Shown here: positions 8,015 through 16,379 of the stretch, in pieces | How positions within the stretch are numbered: position 1 is the first letter of the stretch | How the letters are laid out: each line of letters begins with the position of its first letter | Source: Rhizobium sp. BK418 | GTDB taxonomy: Bacteria; Pseudomonadota; Alphaproteobacteria; Rhizobiales; Rhizobiaceae | Reading direction: 5' to 3' | NCBI RefSeq assembly: GCF_004341105.1 | Contig: NZ_SLZK01000002.1 | Location: forward strand, 124,001-188,000 | Length of the DNA stretch: 64,000 nucleotides | The notes under the pieces: model-generated | The model's input: only the letters and a program-made list of their open reading frames with translations | What the model was told of the DNA's origin: nothing | Database searches by the model: none | Position numbers and translations under genes: made by a program

Positions 8015-9523
8015 ATGGACGCTCACCCTACCCCGCCCGTCACTCTCGTCATCTTCGGCGCCACCGGCGACCTGACACGGCGACTGCTGGTTCCGGCCAT
8101 CATCAATCTCACGCGCAGCCACCTCGTCGGCAGCGATCTGAATATCCTCGGCGTCGGCATCGAGCCCGGTGACGACGAATTCCTGCGCAAGCGGCTAGAT
8201 GACTTCCTCAGCCATATCAGCGGCGAGGAAGAAACAATGAAAGACGAAGCCTGGGGGAGCCTGCGGCCACGCATCTCCTATCTGCAGGGTGACTTCACCA
8301 AGGACGATATCTTCCTCGAAATCGGCAAGCGCCTCGGCACGACCTGCAATGCAGCCTTCTATCTTGCCGTGCCGCCGAGCTTCTTCGGTCCGATCGTCGA
8401 GAAACTTGCCGATCTCGGGCTGATGGATGAAAGCGACGGCTGCTTCCGCCGCGTGGCGATCGAAAAACCCTTCGGCACCGATCTAGCTTCGGCCAAAGCG
8501 CTGAATGCGCGCATTCTTGCCCGTGTGGCGGAAAGCCAAGTCTACCGGCTGGACCATTTCCTCGGCAAGGAAACGGTGCAGAACCTGATGACGGCGCGTT
8601 TCGCCAACATGATGATCGAGTCGCTGTGGAACAGCCGCTATATCGATCACGTGCAGATCACAGCCTCCGAAATCGTCGATGTCGGTACGCGCGGCAAGTT
8701 CTACGATGCGACCGGCGCACTGCGTGACATGATCCCCAACCATCTCTTCCAGCTTCTGGCGATGATTGCCATGGAACCACCGAACAGTTTTGACGCCGAG
8801 GCGATCCGCAACGAGAAGAGCAAGGTTCTGAAGGCGCTGCGCATCTATACGCCTGAGGAAGCCAGGGCCAATGGCGTGCGCGGGGCTTATACCGCCGGTC
8901 CGCTCAACGGCATCGACCTGCCCGCCTATCGCGATACGAAGGATGTTTCGCCCGACAGCAAGACCGAAACCTATGTGGCACTGAAGCTCTATGCCGATAC
9001 CTGGCGCTGGGCCGGCGTTCCCTTCTATCTGCGCACCGGCAAGGCGATGACGGCGCGCGATACGGAAATCGTCATCACCTTCCAGCCTGTGCCCTTCGCG
9101 CAGTTCCGCGAAACGGGGGCCAACCGTCGCCTGCCGCCGAACAAGCTCGTCATTCAGGTGCAGCCCGATGAGGGGATGAGTATGGAAATTTCGATCAAAT
9201 CGCCAGGTCAATCCGTCGATACCGTGCCGGTAGCGCTGGATTTCCGCTATGCCGACAAGTTCGATATCAGCAAGACGACCGGTTACGAATCACTGCTCTA
9301 CGACCTCTTCATCGGCGATCAGACACTCTTCCAGCGCGCAGACGGCATCGAGGCCGGCTGGGCAGCGGTGCAGCCCTTCCTTGACGAGTGGGCAAAGGAT
9401 GACCGCATTCCGGATCCTTATGTTCCGGGCAGCATGGGGCCTGCCTGCGCCGACGAACTGATCCAGCGCGATGGCCGCAAGTGGCATGAACTGGGAGTTC
9501 TCCGGCGCAAGAGCGGCAAATAG
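8015..9523 (+). CDS. zwf: Glucose-6-phosphate 1-dehydrogenase
   Basis: A 502-residue enzyme that oxidises glucose-6-phosphate to 6-phosphogluconolactone with NAD(P)+, the entry to the Entner-Doudoroff and pentose phosphate routes. The dinucleotide fingerprint is FGATGDLTRR near residues 14-23 and the substrate/active-site motif is RLDHFLGKE near 180. EKPFG and the C-terminal QTLFQRADGIEAGW are also typical. Two starts are possible: the ATG at 8006 directly abuts the AGGAG at 8001, while 8015 has proper spacing and is preferred. In many rhizobia zwf heads an operon with pgl and edd; neither follows here, so this may be a second, stand-alone copy. Confidence 0.92.
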   Translation: MDAHPTPPVTLVIFGATGDLTRRLLVPAIINLTRSHLVGSDLNILGVGIEPGDDEFLRKRLDDFLSHISGEEETMKDEAWGSLRPRISYLQGDFTKDDIFLEIGKRLGTTCNAAFYLAVPPSFFGPIVEKLADLGLMDESDGCFRRVAIEKPFGTDLASAKALNARILARVAESQVYRLDHFLGKETVQNLMTARFANMMIESLWNSRYIDHVQITASEIVDVGTRGKFYDATGALRDMIPNHLFQLLAMIAMEPPNSFDAEAIRNEKSKVLKALRIYTPEEARANGVRGAYTAGPLNGIDLPAYRDTKDVSPDSKTETYVALKLYADTWRWAGVPFYLRTGKAMTARDTEIVITFQPVPFAQFRETGANRRLPPNKLVIQVQPDEGMSMEISIKSPGQSVDTVPVALDFRYADKFDISKTTGYESLLYDLFIGDQTLFQRADGIEAGWAAVQPFLDEWAKDDRIPDPYVPGSMGPACADELIQRDGRKWHELGVLRRKSGK

Positions 9524-9556
9524 CCGTTCCTGCTCGCCGGCCCGACGATCGTCCCG

Positions 9557-9847
9557 TCAACGGCAGGCAGCGGGCAGCGTACCGTTACGCACCGCCGCGC
9601 GATAGGCGCGCGTGCCGTGCTTTGGGCACGGCGTCCGTTCGGGCGGAACGACGACGGTGACATTTTCGTTTCCGACTGTATCGAACGGAATGGAGATACC
9701 GCCGCCGCTTGCATTGGCATCCGGCACGGTGCCTGGCGGCATGCCACCGAAGCGGCCGGAATAGTCCATATCACCGAGGGCCTGGGAGAAGGCCGGAGCG
9801 GCGAAACCGAGGAGAATGATCGAGGCTGCTGCAATCAAGTTACGCAT
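9557..9847 (-). CDS. Small secreted protein
   Basis: A 96-residue protein with a Sec signal peptide (MRNLIAAASIILLGFAAPAFSQ). The mature part is Gly/Pro-rich with DMDYSGRFGGMPPG and VPPERTPCPKHGTRAYRAAVRNGTLPAACR, containing two Cys likely to form a disulfide. The ATG at 9847 has an AAGGA site at proper spacing; an ATG at 9853 is too close to that site. No family is recognised. It is convergent with zwf, with the stops 33 bases apart. Confidence 0.6.
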   Translation of the reverse strand: MRNLIAAASIILLGFAAPAFSQALGDMDYSGRFGGMPPGTVPDANASGGGISIPFDTVGNENVTVVVPPERTPCPKHGTRAYRAAVRNGTLPAACR

Positions 9848-10154
9848 GACCATATTCCTTTTATCTGGCCGATATGAAACGAGATTTCGAAGCGCATCGT
9901 TCCAGCCGATCCGGCCGTCGGTGAAAAAATCCGGCACTGGTTAATCTAGGAAAGGTAGCCGCGGATTTCCATCCGGCGACTGGTGTTGCCGGATGGATTC
10001 ATCAACTCTCAAAATGCGATCGATTCGTTGACGAAGAAGGTGCGCTGCTCGCCCATGAACCTGCCGCCATTATTATCTTTCGAGCGGGTAAATAATCGCT
10101 CGGCGAATAGCTTCTTCGCGCCGAAGCAATTGTTGCGCTTTCAAAGATCGGCTT
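9848..10154. other. Intergenic region with weak hairpins
   Basis: This 307-base gap holds the promoter side of the small secreted protein gene and the 3' side of the DUF2267-like gene. The only clear structure is an inverted repeat, TCCATCCGGC (9968-9977) and GCCGGATGGA (9988-9997), with a 10-base loop and no T-run, and a weaker stem CGAGCG/CGCTCG at 10081-10102. I see no convincing gene; the short reading frames in it have no ribosome site. Confidence 0.4.
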
Positions 10155-10550
10155 TCAGACGAACTGGCTGAGGCCGGGAACGGAAGCAACGACCTGATCG
10201 ACCACTTCTTCGCCGGCATGTTCCTTGGCGATGGCGATGGTTTCCTTGGCAAGGGAGGTGATCTCGCTCATGCCAAGGCCTTCGCTCATCAGTTGCTGGC
10301 CGAGACCCATGATGCCGCCGGCGCCGAGCGCACTCATGAGGCCGCCGAGCAGGCCGCCACCACCGCCGGCCCCTTCGCCGTTGAACTGGGCAACGAGTTC
10401 GGTGGCACCGGGGATCTTTTCGATCATCTCGGCGACAGGGCCGTCGGCCGCCTCGCGCTGCAGGAAGCCGAGCATCATGCCGAGCGCCTTTTCGGCCAGC
10501 TCAGGCGAAATGCCCACACGATTGGCAATTTCAGTCACAATCTCATTCAT
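10155..10550 (-). CDS. Small helical Gly-rich protein, DUF2267-like
   Basis: A 131-residue protein. The first 55 residues are amphipathic helix (MNEIVTEIANRVGISPELAEKALG...), followed by a Gly-rich linker with GAGGGGGLLGGLMSALGAGG at about 60-80 and a second helical half ending ASVPGLSQFV. This resembles the DUF2267/DUF2780-type small proteins annotated in rhizobia, with no known function. GGAGGCAG lies in front of the ATG. It is divergent from the HerA-like gene, and a dyad (10567-10586) lies in the shared upstream region. Confidence 0.6.
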   Translation of the reverse strand: MNEIVTEIANRVGISPELAEKALGMMLGFLQREAADGPVAEMIEKIPGATELVAQFNGEGAGGGGGLLGGLMSALGAGGIMGLGQQLMSEGLGMSEITSLAKETIAIAKEHAGEEVVDQVVASVPGLSQFV

Positions 10551-10566
10551 CGTCTGCCTCCTGTTT

Positions 10567-10586
10567 TTACGTTAACGTCAACGTAA
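10567..10586. promoter_or_regulatory. Candidate operator palindrome
   Basis: TTACGTT (10567-10573), six bases, AACGTAA (10580-10586) is a perfect 7-bp-arm dyad, and the overlapping ACGTTAACGT (10569-10578) is itself palindromic. It lies 17 bases upstream of the DUF2267-like start. ACGT-rich dyads of this shape are typical of TetR- or MerR-family operators in alphaproteobacteria; which regulator would bind is unknown. Confidence 0.4.
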
Positions 10587-10771
10587 TCGAATTGACACGA
10601 CTACTCAAGCTGCCCGTTCCGACGTTTCCATTGCCGCTTTGCCTTTTGACGCAAACAGTTGTCCGCATCCTGTCGCCTGCTTATAACAGACAAACGATAA
10701 TTGCATGAATGTGCGGAAAGAGGCGCATATTCGGAACTGAGCGGCGGCATCGACCGAGGAGATATTCTTTC

Positions 10772-12319
10772 ATGCTCGAGGACGGCAAGATTTTCATCGG
10801 CGCAAGCCGCAATCCTGATGACAGCATCAACAAGGGCGAATATCTCGACCTCAGGTTCGGCAACCGCCACGGGCTCGTGACCGGCGCCACCGGTACCGGC
10901 AAGACGGTGACGCTGCAGGTGCTGGCGGAAGGCTTTGCGAAAGCCGGCGTGCCGGTTTTCGCCGCCGACATCAAGGGTGACCTCTCGGGCATCGCCGCCA
11001 AGGGCGAGCCGAAGGATTTTCTCACCAAGCGCGCCCAGCAGATCGGCTTTGACGATTACGAGTTCGAGCAGTTCCCGGTCATCTTCTGGGATCTGTTCGG
11101 CGAAAAGGGTCATCGGGTGCGCACGACTGTCGCCGAGATGGGACCGCTGCTGCTTGCCCGCCTGATGGATGCTTCCGAGCCGCAGGAAGGCGTCATCAAC
11201 ATCGCCTTCAAGATCGCCGACAAAGCCGGCCTGCCGCTGCTCGACCTCAAGGATTTCACCGCGCTGCTCAACTATATGGGCGAGAACGCGTCGGAACTTT
11301 CCAGCCAGTTCGGCCTCATCTCCAAGGCCTCGGTCGGCTCGATCCAGCGCGCGCTGCTGGTGTTGGAACAGCAGGGGGCCGAACATTTCTTCGGCGAACC
11401 GGCGCTGAAGATTTCCGACATCATGCGCACCGCAAACAACGGCTATGGGCAGATCTCCGTTCTTGCCGCCGACAAGCTGATGATGAACCCGCGCCTCTAT
11501 GCCACCTTCCTGCTGTGGCTGCTCTCCGAACTCTTCGAGGAACTGCCGGAGGTGGGCGATCCCGAGAAGCCGAAGCTCGTCTTCTTCTTCGACGAAGCCC
11601 ATCTGCTCTTCAACGATGCGCCAAAGGTGCTGATCGAGCGTGTGGAGCAGGTCGTGCGGCTGATCCGTTCAAAGGGTGTGGGCGTCTATTTCGTCACGCA
11701 GAACCCGCTCGACGTGCCGGAAACTGTGCTCGCCCAACTCGGCAACCGCCTGCAGCACGCGCTGCGCGCCTATTCGCCGCGCGAGCAGAAGGCGGTGAAG
11801 ACGGCAGCCGACACCTTCCGCCCCAACCCGGCCTTCGATTGCGCCACCGTCATCACCAATCTCGGCACCGGCGAGGCACTCGTCTCGACGCTGGAAGCCA
11901 AAGGTGCGCCGTCGATCGTCGAGCGCACGCTGATCCGCCCGCCATCCGCCCGCGTCGGGCCTGTGACGGATGCCGAGCGTCAGCTGGTCATGGACCACAG
12001 CCCCGTGCTCGGCGTCTATGACGAGGACGTGGACCGCGAATCCGCCTTCGAGATGCTCGCTGCCCGTGCCCGGAAGGCGGCCGATTCCGACGCTGCCAAG
12101 CGGGCGCAGGAACAGGCACCGCAGGAGGGCAACACCACGTCAGGCTGGACCCTGCCCGGATTTGGCGGCAACGATGACGACAAGGCTCAGCCGCGCGGCC
12201 GCTCCGGCTATCAGCGCGAAACGGTCATGGAAGCGGCGATGAAGAGTGTCGCACGCACAGTGGCGACACAGGTCGGCCGGGCACTGGTGCGCGGAATCCT
12301 GGGTAGCCTGAAGCGGTAG
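10772..12319 (+). CDS. HerA-like (DUF853/YjgR) ATPase
   Basis: A 515-residue P-loop ATPase of the DUF853 branch of the HerA/FtsK superfamily. Walker A is GATGTGKT (38-45). Walker B is KLVFFFDEAHLLF at about 268-280, followed by the sensor-like YFVTQNPLDVPETVLAQLGNRLQHALRAYSPREQKAV. The last ~90 residues are charged, low-complexity, then a basic helix. The ATG at 10772 follows GAGGAGA; an in-frame extension to 10709 is not needed. HerA proteins pump or process DNA with the NurA nuclease, but no NurA is nearby and the DUF853 branch has no settled role. It appears to be a single-gene unit. Sequence assignment is strong; function is not. Confidence 0.85.
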   Translation: MLEDGKIFIGASRNPDDSINKGEYLDLRFGNRHGLVTGATGTGKTVTLQVLAEGFAKAGVPVFAADIKGDLSGIAAKGEPKDFLTKRAQQIGFDDYEFEQFPVIFWDLFGEKGHRVRTTVAEMGPLLLARLMDASEPQEGVINIAFKIADKAGLPLLDLKDFTALLNYMGENASELSSQFGLISKASVGSIQRALLVLEQQGAEHFFGEPALKISDIMRTANNGYGQISVLAADKLMMNPRLYATFLLWLLSELFEELPEVGDPEKPKLVFFFDEAHLLFNDAPKVLIERVEQVVRLIRSKGVGVYFVTQNPLDVPETVLAQLGNRLQHALRAYSPREQKAVKTAADTFRPNPAFDCATVITNLGTGEALVSTLEAKGAPSIVERTLIRPPSARVGPVTDAERQLVMDHSPVLGVYDEDVDRESAFEMLAARARKAADSDAAKRAQEQAPQEGNTTSGWTLPGFGGNDDDKAQPRGRSGYQRETVMEAAMKSVARTVATQVGRALVRGILGSLKR

Positions 12320-12419
12320 GAAAGCATGGCGCGATCTCTCGGATCCGCCGCCGCTTTAAGTCAGTCGGGCGCGGCCGGCATCGCAGAACGGCTGCGCACT
12401 CTTGTGCAACCAGCTTTGA

Positions 12420-12722
12420 TCAGCGCTTGCGGACAAATTCTGTGCGCAGGACCAGCCCCTTGATCGTGTCGTGGCGGCAGTCGATCTCTTCCGGATTGTC
12501 TGTCAGACGGATCGAGCGGATGACCGTACCCTGCTTCAGGGTCTGATTGGCGCCCTTTACCTTCAGGTCCTTGATGAGCGTAACGGAATCGCCGTCCTTC
12601 AACACGTTTCCGGAGGCGTCGCGAACCTCGGACACGGCCTGCGCAGCTGCGGCCATCTCTGAAGCCGGACGCCATTCGCCCGTCGCCTCGTCATAAACAT
12701 ACTCGTCGTCACCGCCTGCCAT
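12420..12722 (-). CDS. PhnA/YjdM-like protein without the zinc ribbon
   Basis: A 100-residue protein whose C-terminal ~60 residues match the PhnA/YjdM C-terminal domain: LKDGDSVTLIKDLKVKG, then TLKQGTVIRSIRLTDNPEEIDCRHD and GLVLRTEFVRK. Full-length YjdM has an N-terminal four-Cys zinc ribbon; here that part is a short acidic segment (MAGGDDEYVYDEATGEWRPA) with no Cys pairs, so only the SH3-like half remains. The name PhnA comes from a historic link to phosphonate use that is not supported functionally. No phosphonate genes are nearby. Confidence 0.75.
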   Translation of the reverse strand: MAGGDDEYVYDEATGEWRPASEMAAAAQAVSEVRDASGNVLKDGDSVTLIKDLKVKGANQTLKQGTVIRSIRLTDNPEEIDCRHDTIKGLVLRTEFVRKR

Positions 12723-12845
12723 GATACTCGTCCCCGATCAGGAATTGCCTCAGTCTGTCGACGGCCGCTTATACGATCACACATTGCTGTGCAACCGCGG
12801 CGGCAATTGGCGGGCGTGACGCGTCAGGTCGTAATGCAGGCGGGT

Positions 12846-13349
12846 TTAGAGCGGCCGCGACATGAAGACTTCGGTATGGCTGATTTCGGCCGGAACCTCG
12901 TGAAAAGGCGAACAGTGAACGAAGCCGAAGGCTTCGTAGAGGGAGACTGCACTCTTCAAATAGGCGGCGGTATTGACGAGCATGGTGGTGCGTTTGCTCT
13001 CTTTCGCCTCATCGAGCACCCTCTGCATCAGCAGATTGCCGACGCCGCGGCCACGAAAAGCGGGATCAACGTAGAATTTATGGATCTCCATGGCATCCGC
13101 CTCGAACGGCGCGAGCGCGATGCAGCCAGCCGGCGCGCCCTGCCATCTGGCAAGAAACATCATGGCATCATCGGATCCGTATTTCCGGGCGAGGCTTTCA
13201 TGCGTTTCGCCGTGGAAAAGCGTCATGACGATCTCGGCGGGGATACCACGGTCGCGGCCGAGCTCCACATCCAATGCGCCGAGCGCATCGCAGAAGCCGG
13301 CGATGATGATGAAATCCTCTGTACTGCCTGCCCTGGATACGGAAATCAT
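12846..13349 (-). CDS. GNAT-family N-acetyltransferase
   Basis: A 167-residue GNAT fold. The acetyl-CoA binding motif A is clear: KFYVDPAFRGRGVGNLLMQRVLDEA (R-G-x-G-x-G/V pyrophosphate loop RGRGVG), preceded by beta strands GCIALAPFEADAMEIH and followed by VSLYEAFGFVH. This is the size and layout of small-molecule or protein N-acetyltransferases. The substrate cannot be predicted. It is divergent from the ABC-F gene, with 409 bases between. Confidence 0.8.
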   Translation of the reverse strand: MISVSRAGSTEDFIIIAGFCDALGALDVELGRDRGIPAEIVMTLFHGETHESLARKYGSDDAMMFLARWQGAPAGCIALAPFEADAMEIHKFYVDPAFRGRGVGNLLMQRVLDEAKESKRTTMLVNTAAYLKSAVSLYEAFGFVHCSPFHEVPAEISHTEVFMSRPL

Positions 13350-13758
13350 CCCTCGTCCCCCGATCCGGATGATGATGGTCGTTCATAGCATTTGCGCGCG
13401 TCCGGCGCCATGATGATCCCTCGTCCTCAAGCCCTCGTCCGCCATCCCTTGTCTGCAGCCCCAAGCAATGGTATTTCCTCTCCTGCAACCGAGAAAGAAA
13501 GGAGGGCTGCGCGTGAATATATACTTCCGGCATCATCGCCAGCGTGGCCCAGTCAACGCCCTGCAGATGCGTTTGCAGGGCTGACCAGAGACCGTTTCTC
13601 GCAAATCTCTTCCTGGTCCGCCCTTTGTGGCATTGCTGCGCCTGAATTCGACGTCTCAGCCGCATGCATCTCTCAATCCGCAAGGCATGGCGCGCATTTC
13701 CGTCGATGGCTGAAAGCCCCGGATCCGCGTCTTCGCCTGACAAGGCCAGGATCAGATC
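13350..13758. other. Long leader region upstream of the ABC-F gene
   Basis: This 409-base gap separates the GNAT gene from the divergent ABC-F gene. It contains a strong AGGAGG ribosome site at about 13499 and a 23-codon reading frame (13513-13584), whose end overlaps a 7-bp stem (GCCCTGC 13558-13564 with GCAGGGC 13575-13581). Beyond these I see no gene. Confidence 0.4.
13513..13584 (+). CDS. Possible 23-residue leader peptide
   Basis: A GTG start at 13513 sits about 8 bases after the near-perfect AGGAGG ribosome site. It opens a frame of 23 codons (VNIYFRHHRQRGPVNALQMR, then LQG) ending in TGA 174 bases before the ABC-F ATG. A perfect 7-bp hairpin overlaps its last codons. The layout resembles translation-attenuation leaders known for some antibiotic-resistance ABC-F genes, but the peptide could also be chance. 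Confidence 0.3.
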   Translation: MNIYFRHHRQRGPVNALQMRLQG

Positions 13759-15282
13759 ATGACCCTCATCAATATCCGCAATCTCGGCATCGTGCTGTCC
13801 GCGCCGCTGTTTTCGAAGCTCAATCTCGTCGTCAATGCCGGCGACCGGATCGGTCTCGTGGCGGCCAACGGGCGCGGCAAATCCACCCTCCTCAGGCTCA
13901 TGACGGGTGCGCTGGAGGCGACCGAAGGCGACATCACCAGGGCGCGCGGGCTGACGATCGGCCATGTGGAACAAAACGTGCCATCAGCGCTTTTCGATGC
14001 CACCTTCCGCAACGCCATCCTGCACGCCCTTCCGCCTGACCAGGCCGACAGCGAAAGCTGGCGCGCCGATGTCGTGCTGGAATCGCTCGACGTGCCGGAG
14101 GAGCTGCGCGAGCGGCCGCTCCGGCAGCTCAGCGGCGGATGGCAGCGGCTGGCGTTGATCGGCCGCACCTGGGTGAACGAGCCTGATGTGCTGCTGCTCG
14201 ACGAACCAACCAACCATCTCGATCTCGAAAAGATCGCGCAGCTCGAAAACTGGCTGAACATGCTGCCTCGCGATACGCCCGTCATCATTTCCAGCCACGA
14301 CCGCGCCTTCCTCGATGCAACGACCAACCGGACGCTCTTCCTGCGGCCGGAGCAATCGCCCGTCTTTTCCCTGCCTTACAGCCGGGCGCGCGCCGCCCTC
14401 GACGAGGCGGATGCCTCCGACGCGCGGCGCTATGAGAAGGAGATGAAGACGGTCGAGCAGCTTCGAAAACAGGCGGCAAAGCTCAACAATATCGGCATCA
14501 ATTCCGGCAGCGACCTGCTGGTGGTCAAAACGAAGCAGCTGAAGCAGCGCGCCGAGAAGCTTGAAGAGGCTGCCAGGCCCGCTCATCTTGAGCGTTCGGC
14601 CGGCGCGATCCGGCTCTCCAATCGCGGCACGCATGCCAAGGTTCTGGTGACCCTCGAAGATGCCGAAGTCACGACGCCTGACGGCACCCTGCTCTTCCGT
14701 ACGGGAAAGCAGTTCATCTGCCAGGGTGACCGCATCGTGCTGCTCGGCCTCAACGGCGCCGGCAAGTCGCGGCTGGTCTCCATGCTCAGGGCAGCAATCG
14801 CCGAGCCTGAAACGGCAAAAGCCGGCATAAAGGCAACGCCGTCGCTGGTACTCGGCTACGGCGACCAGCTCCTTGCCGATCTCAGCGACGCCGACACGCC
14901 GCTGCAGACGATCATCCGCCGCTTCGATGTCGGCGATCAGCGGGCGCGCGCGCTGCTTGCCGGCGCCGGCATGACGATCGATATGCAGGGCAGGCCGGTA
15001 AAACTGCTTTCAGGCGGTCAGAAGGCGCGGCTCGGCATGCTGGTACTCAGGCTGACTCAACCAAATTTCTACCTGCTCGACGAGCCCACCAACCATCTCG
15101 ACATCGACGGGCAGGAGGCGCTGGAAAGCGAGCTGATGGCGCAGGAGGCAAGCTGCCTGCTCGTCTCGCATGACCGCAGTTTCGTGCGCGCGGTCGGCAA
15201 CCGCTTCTGGCTGATCGAACGGAAGAAGCTGGTGGAAGTGGAGAACCCTGAAGGATTTTTTGCAAGCGTAGGGGCTGGGTAA
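13759..15282 (+). CDS. ABC-F family ATPase (ribosome-associated type)
   Basis: A 507-residue protein with two fused ATPase domains and no membrane segment, the ABC-F layout. Domain 1: Walker A ANGRGKST (36-43), LSGGW signature near 123, Walker B LLLDEPTNHLD. A charged linker (about 210-290; KQAAKLNNIGINSG) separates the domains. Domain 2: Walker A GLNGAGKS near 331, LSGGQ near 416, LLDEPTNHLD. ABC-F proteins bind the ribosomal E site and act in translation or antibiotic protection. The protein is shorter than Uup, EttA or YheS (no long C-terminal extension), so it may be closer to the rhizobial paralogues of unknown specificity. Confidence 0.88.
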   Translation: MTLINIRNLGIVLSAPLFSKLNLVVNAGDRIGLVAANGRGKSTLLRLMTGALEATEGDITRARGLTIGHVEQNVPSALFDATFRNAILHALPPDQADSESWRADVVLESLDVPEELRERPLRQLSGGWQRLALIGRTWVNEPDVLLLDEPTNHLDLEKIAQLENWLNMLPRDTPVIISSHDRAFLDATTNRTLFLRPEQSPVFSLPYSRARAALDEADASDARRYEKEMKTVEQLRKQAAKLNNIGINSGSDLLVVKTKQLKQRAEKLEEAARPAHLERSAGAIRLSNRGTHAKVLVTLEDAEVTTPDGTLLFRTGKQFICQGDRIVLLGLNGAGKSRLVSMLRAAIAEPETAKAGIKATPSLVLGYGDQLLADLSDADTPLQTIIRRFDVGDQRARALLAGAGMTIDMQGRPVKLLSGGQKARLGMLVLRLTQPNFYLLDEPTNHLDIDGQEALESELMAQEASCLLVSHDRSFVRAVGNRFWLIERKKLVEVENPEGFFASVGAG

Positions 15283-15314
15283 CGGGGCTTGGGGACTGCT
15301 TTTCGTCTTCCGGC

Positions 15315-15455
15315 GTGCCGTGCGGCCCCCTCATCCGACCCTTCGGGCCACGTTCTCCCCGCTGGGGAGAAGGCAAGAATGCGCGGGCTCGGCAACGTCC
15401 CTTCTCCCCGGCGGGGAGAAGGTGCCGGCAGGCGGATGAGGGGGCCGCACGGCAC
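15315..15455. repeat. RIME-like rhizobial palindromic repeat
   Basis: A 141-bp element bounded by perfect 22-bp inverted arms (15315-15336 and 15434-15455; the left arm begins GTGCCGTGCGG). Inside are two smaller palindromes, TTCTCCCC-GCT-GGGGAGAA (15353-15371) and CTTCTCCCC-GGC-GGGGAGAAG (15401-15421). This two-palindrome design is that of the Rhizobium-specific intergenic mosaic elements (RIME1 type). It lies between convergent genes, downstream of both ABC-F and the VOC gene, and could act as a bidirectional terminator. Confidence 0.75.
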
Positions 15456-15487
15456 CTCTTACCCGTGTCACTGCTGCATTCGTCGAG

Positions 15488-16264
15488 CTACCGCTTGCCC
15501 GCAGACAGGCAGAAATACGCCCCCTGCGGATCCATTCCCTGGCAGACCCAGCCGCCGGGAACTTCCATGGGACCGTTGACGACTTTGCCGCCGCCGGCAT
15601 TGACGCGCTCGATCGCCGCATCGAGCGCCGGCACGGTGAAATAGTAGGACCAGAAGGCCATCTTGACTTCCGGCGGGCGGGTCATCATGCCGCCTGTCTG
15701 TTTTCCGTGCACGGCAAAGATGTGGTAGACGCCCATAGGCCCCATGTCGAAATCCTGATCCTTCGTCCAGCCGAAGCGCTTGGAATAAAAGTCGAAGGCC
15801 TTGGCGCCATCATTGGCGTAGAGTTCACGCCAGCCGACATGACCGGGCGTGTCGAAAGGAAGCTCCGGCGGCGGATTTTCCATCGGCAGCGGGGTCATGA
15901 TGCAGAGCACAGCTCCATCAGGATCGGCCACGACCGCAAAGCGGCCGATGCCCGGAATATCCGCCGGCTGGCGGCGAACGGTACCGCCATTCGCCGCAAA
16001 GTCGCGCGCCGACTGGTCGACATCGTCGACGGCGACATAACCGGTCCAGTTCGGCGGAATGCCCTGGCCTTCCAGTTCCGCCGGAAATGGCATCATACCG
16101 GCGACCCTGACGCCGTTCGCTTCAAAGATCGTGTATTCAGGCTGGTCTGCTGCCGGCATCTTGCTCGCCGTCCAGCCGACGACCGAACCATAAAATTTCG
16201 CCGCCGCATCTGGGTCCGGCGTCATCAGTTCGCACCATATGAACTTCCCATGCGTATTGGACAT
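15488..16264 (-). CDS. Two-module VOC (glyoxalase/bleomycin-resistance fold) protein
   Basis: A 258-residue protein made of two vicinal-oxygen-chelate modules. Module 1 starts KFIWCELMTPDPDAAAKFYGSVVGW and ends FAVVADPDGAVLCIM. Module 2 starts HVGWRELYANDGAKAFDFYSKRFGW and ends GGWVCQGMDPQGAYFCL. The family includes glyoxalases, dioxygenases and drug-binding proteins; no metal ligand set is complete enough to name a reaction. It is the third gene of a leftward group with the DUF899 and DUF1579 genes (gaps 90 and 116 bases). Confidence 0.8.
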   Translation of the reverse strand: MSNTHGKFIWCELMTPDPDAAAKFYGSVVGWTASKMPAADQPEYTIFEANGVRVAGMMPFPAELEGQGIPPNWTGYVAVDDVDQSARDFAANGGTVRRQPADIPGIGRFAVVADPDGAVLCIMTPLPMENPPPELPFDTPGHVGWRELYANDGAKAFDFYSKRFGWTKDQDFDMGPMGVYHIFAVHGKQTGGMMTRPPEVKMAFWSYYFTVPALDAAIERVNAGGGKVVNGPMEVPGGWVCQGMDPQGAYFCLSAGKR

Positions 16265-16379
16265 CGTGTCCTCCTCGGTCCACGCTTGAGTTCTGTCTCT
16301 CTGCTTTTTTTACGCAATTCCGGTCCCCAAAATTGCTCTCGCACCTTTGCTGGAATTGCTCTTGATGTGCCCGGCGATT

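Noticed and set aside
9983-10171. 62-codon plus-strand frame in the 9.9-10.1 kb gap
   Set aside because: No ribosome site and it runs into the DUF2267-like gene antisense; no hint of selection.
15315-15455. Repeated palindromes considered as a CRISPR array
   Set aside because: There are no regularly spaced identical repeats with unique spacers; the structure is a nested inverted repeat of RIME type.
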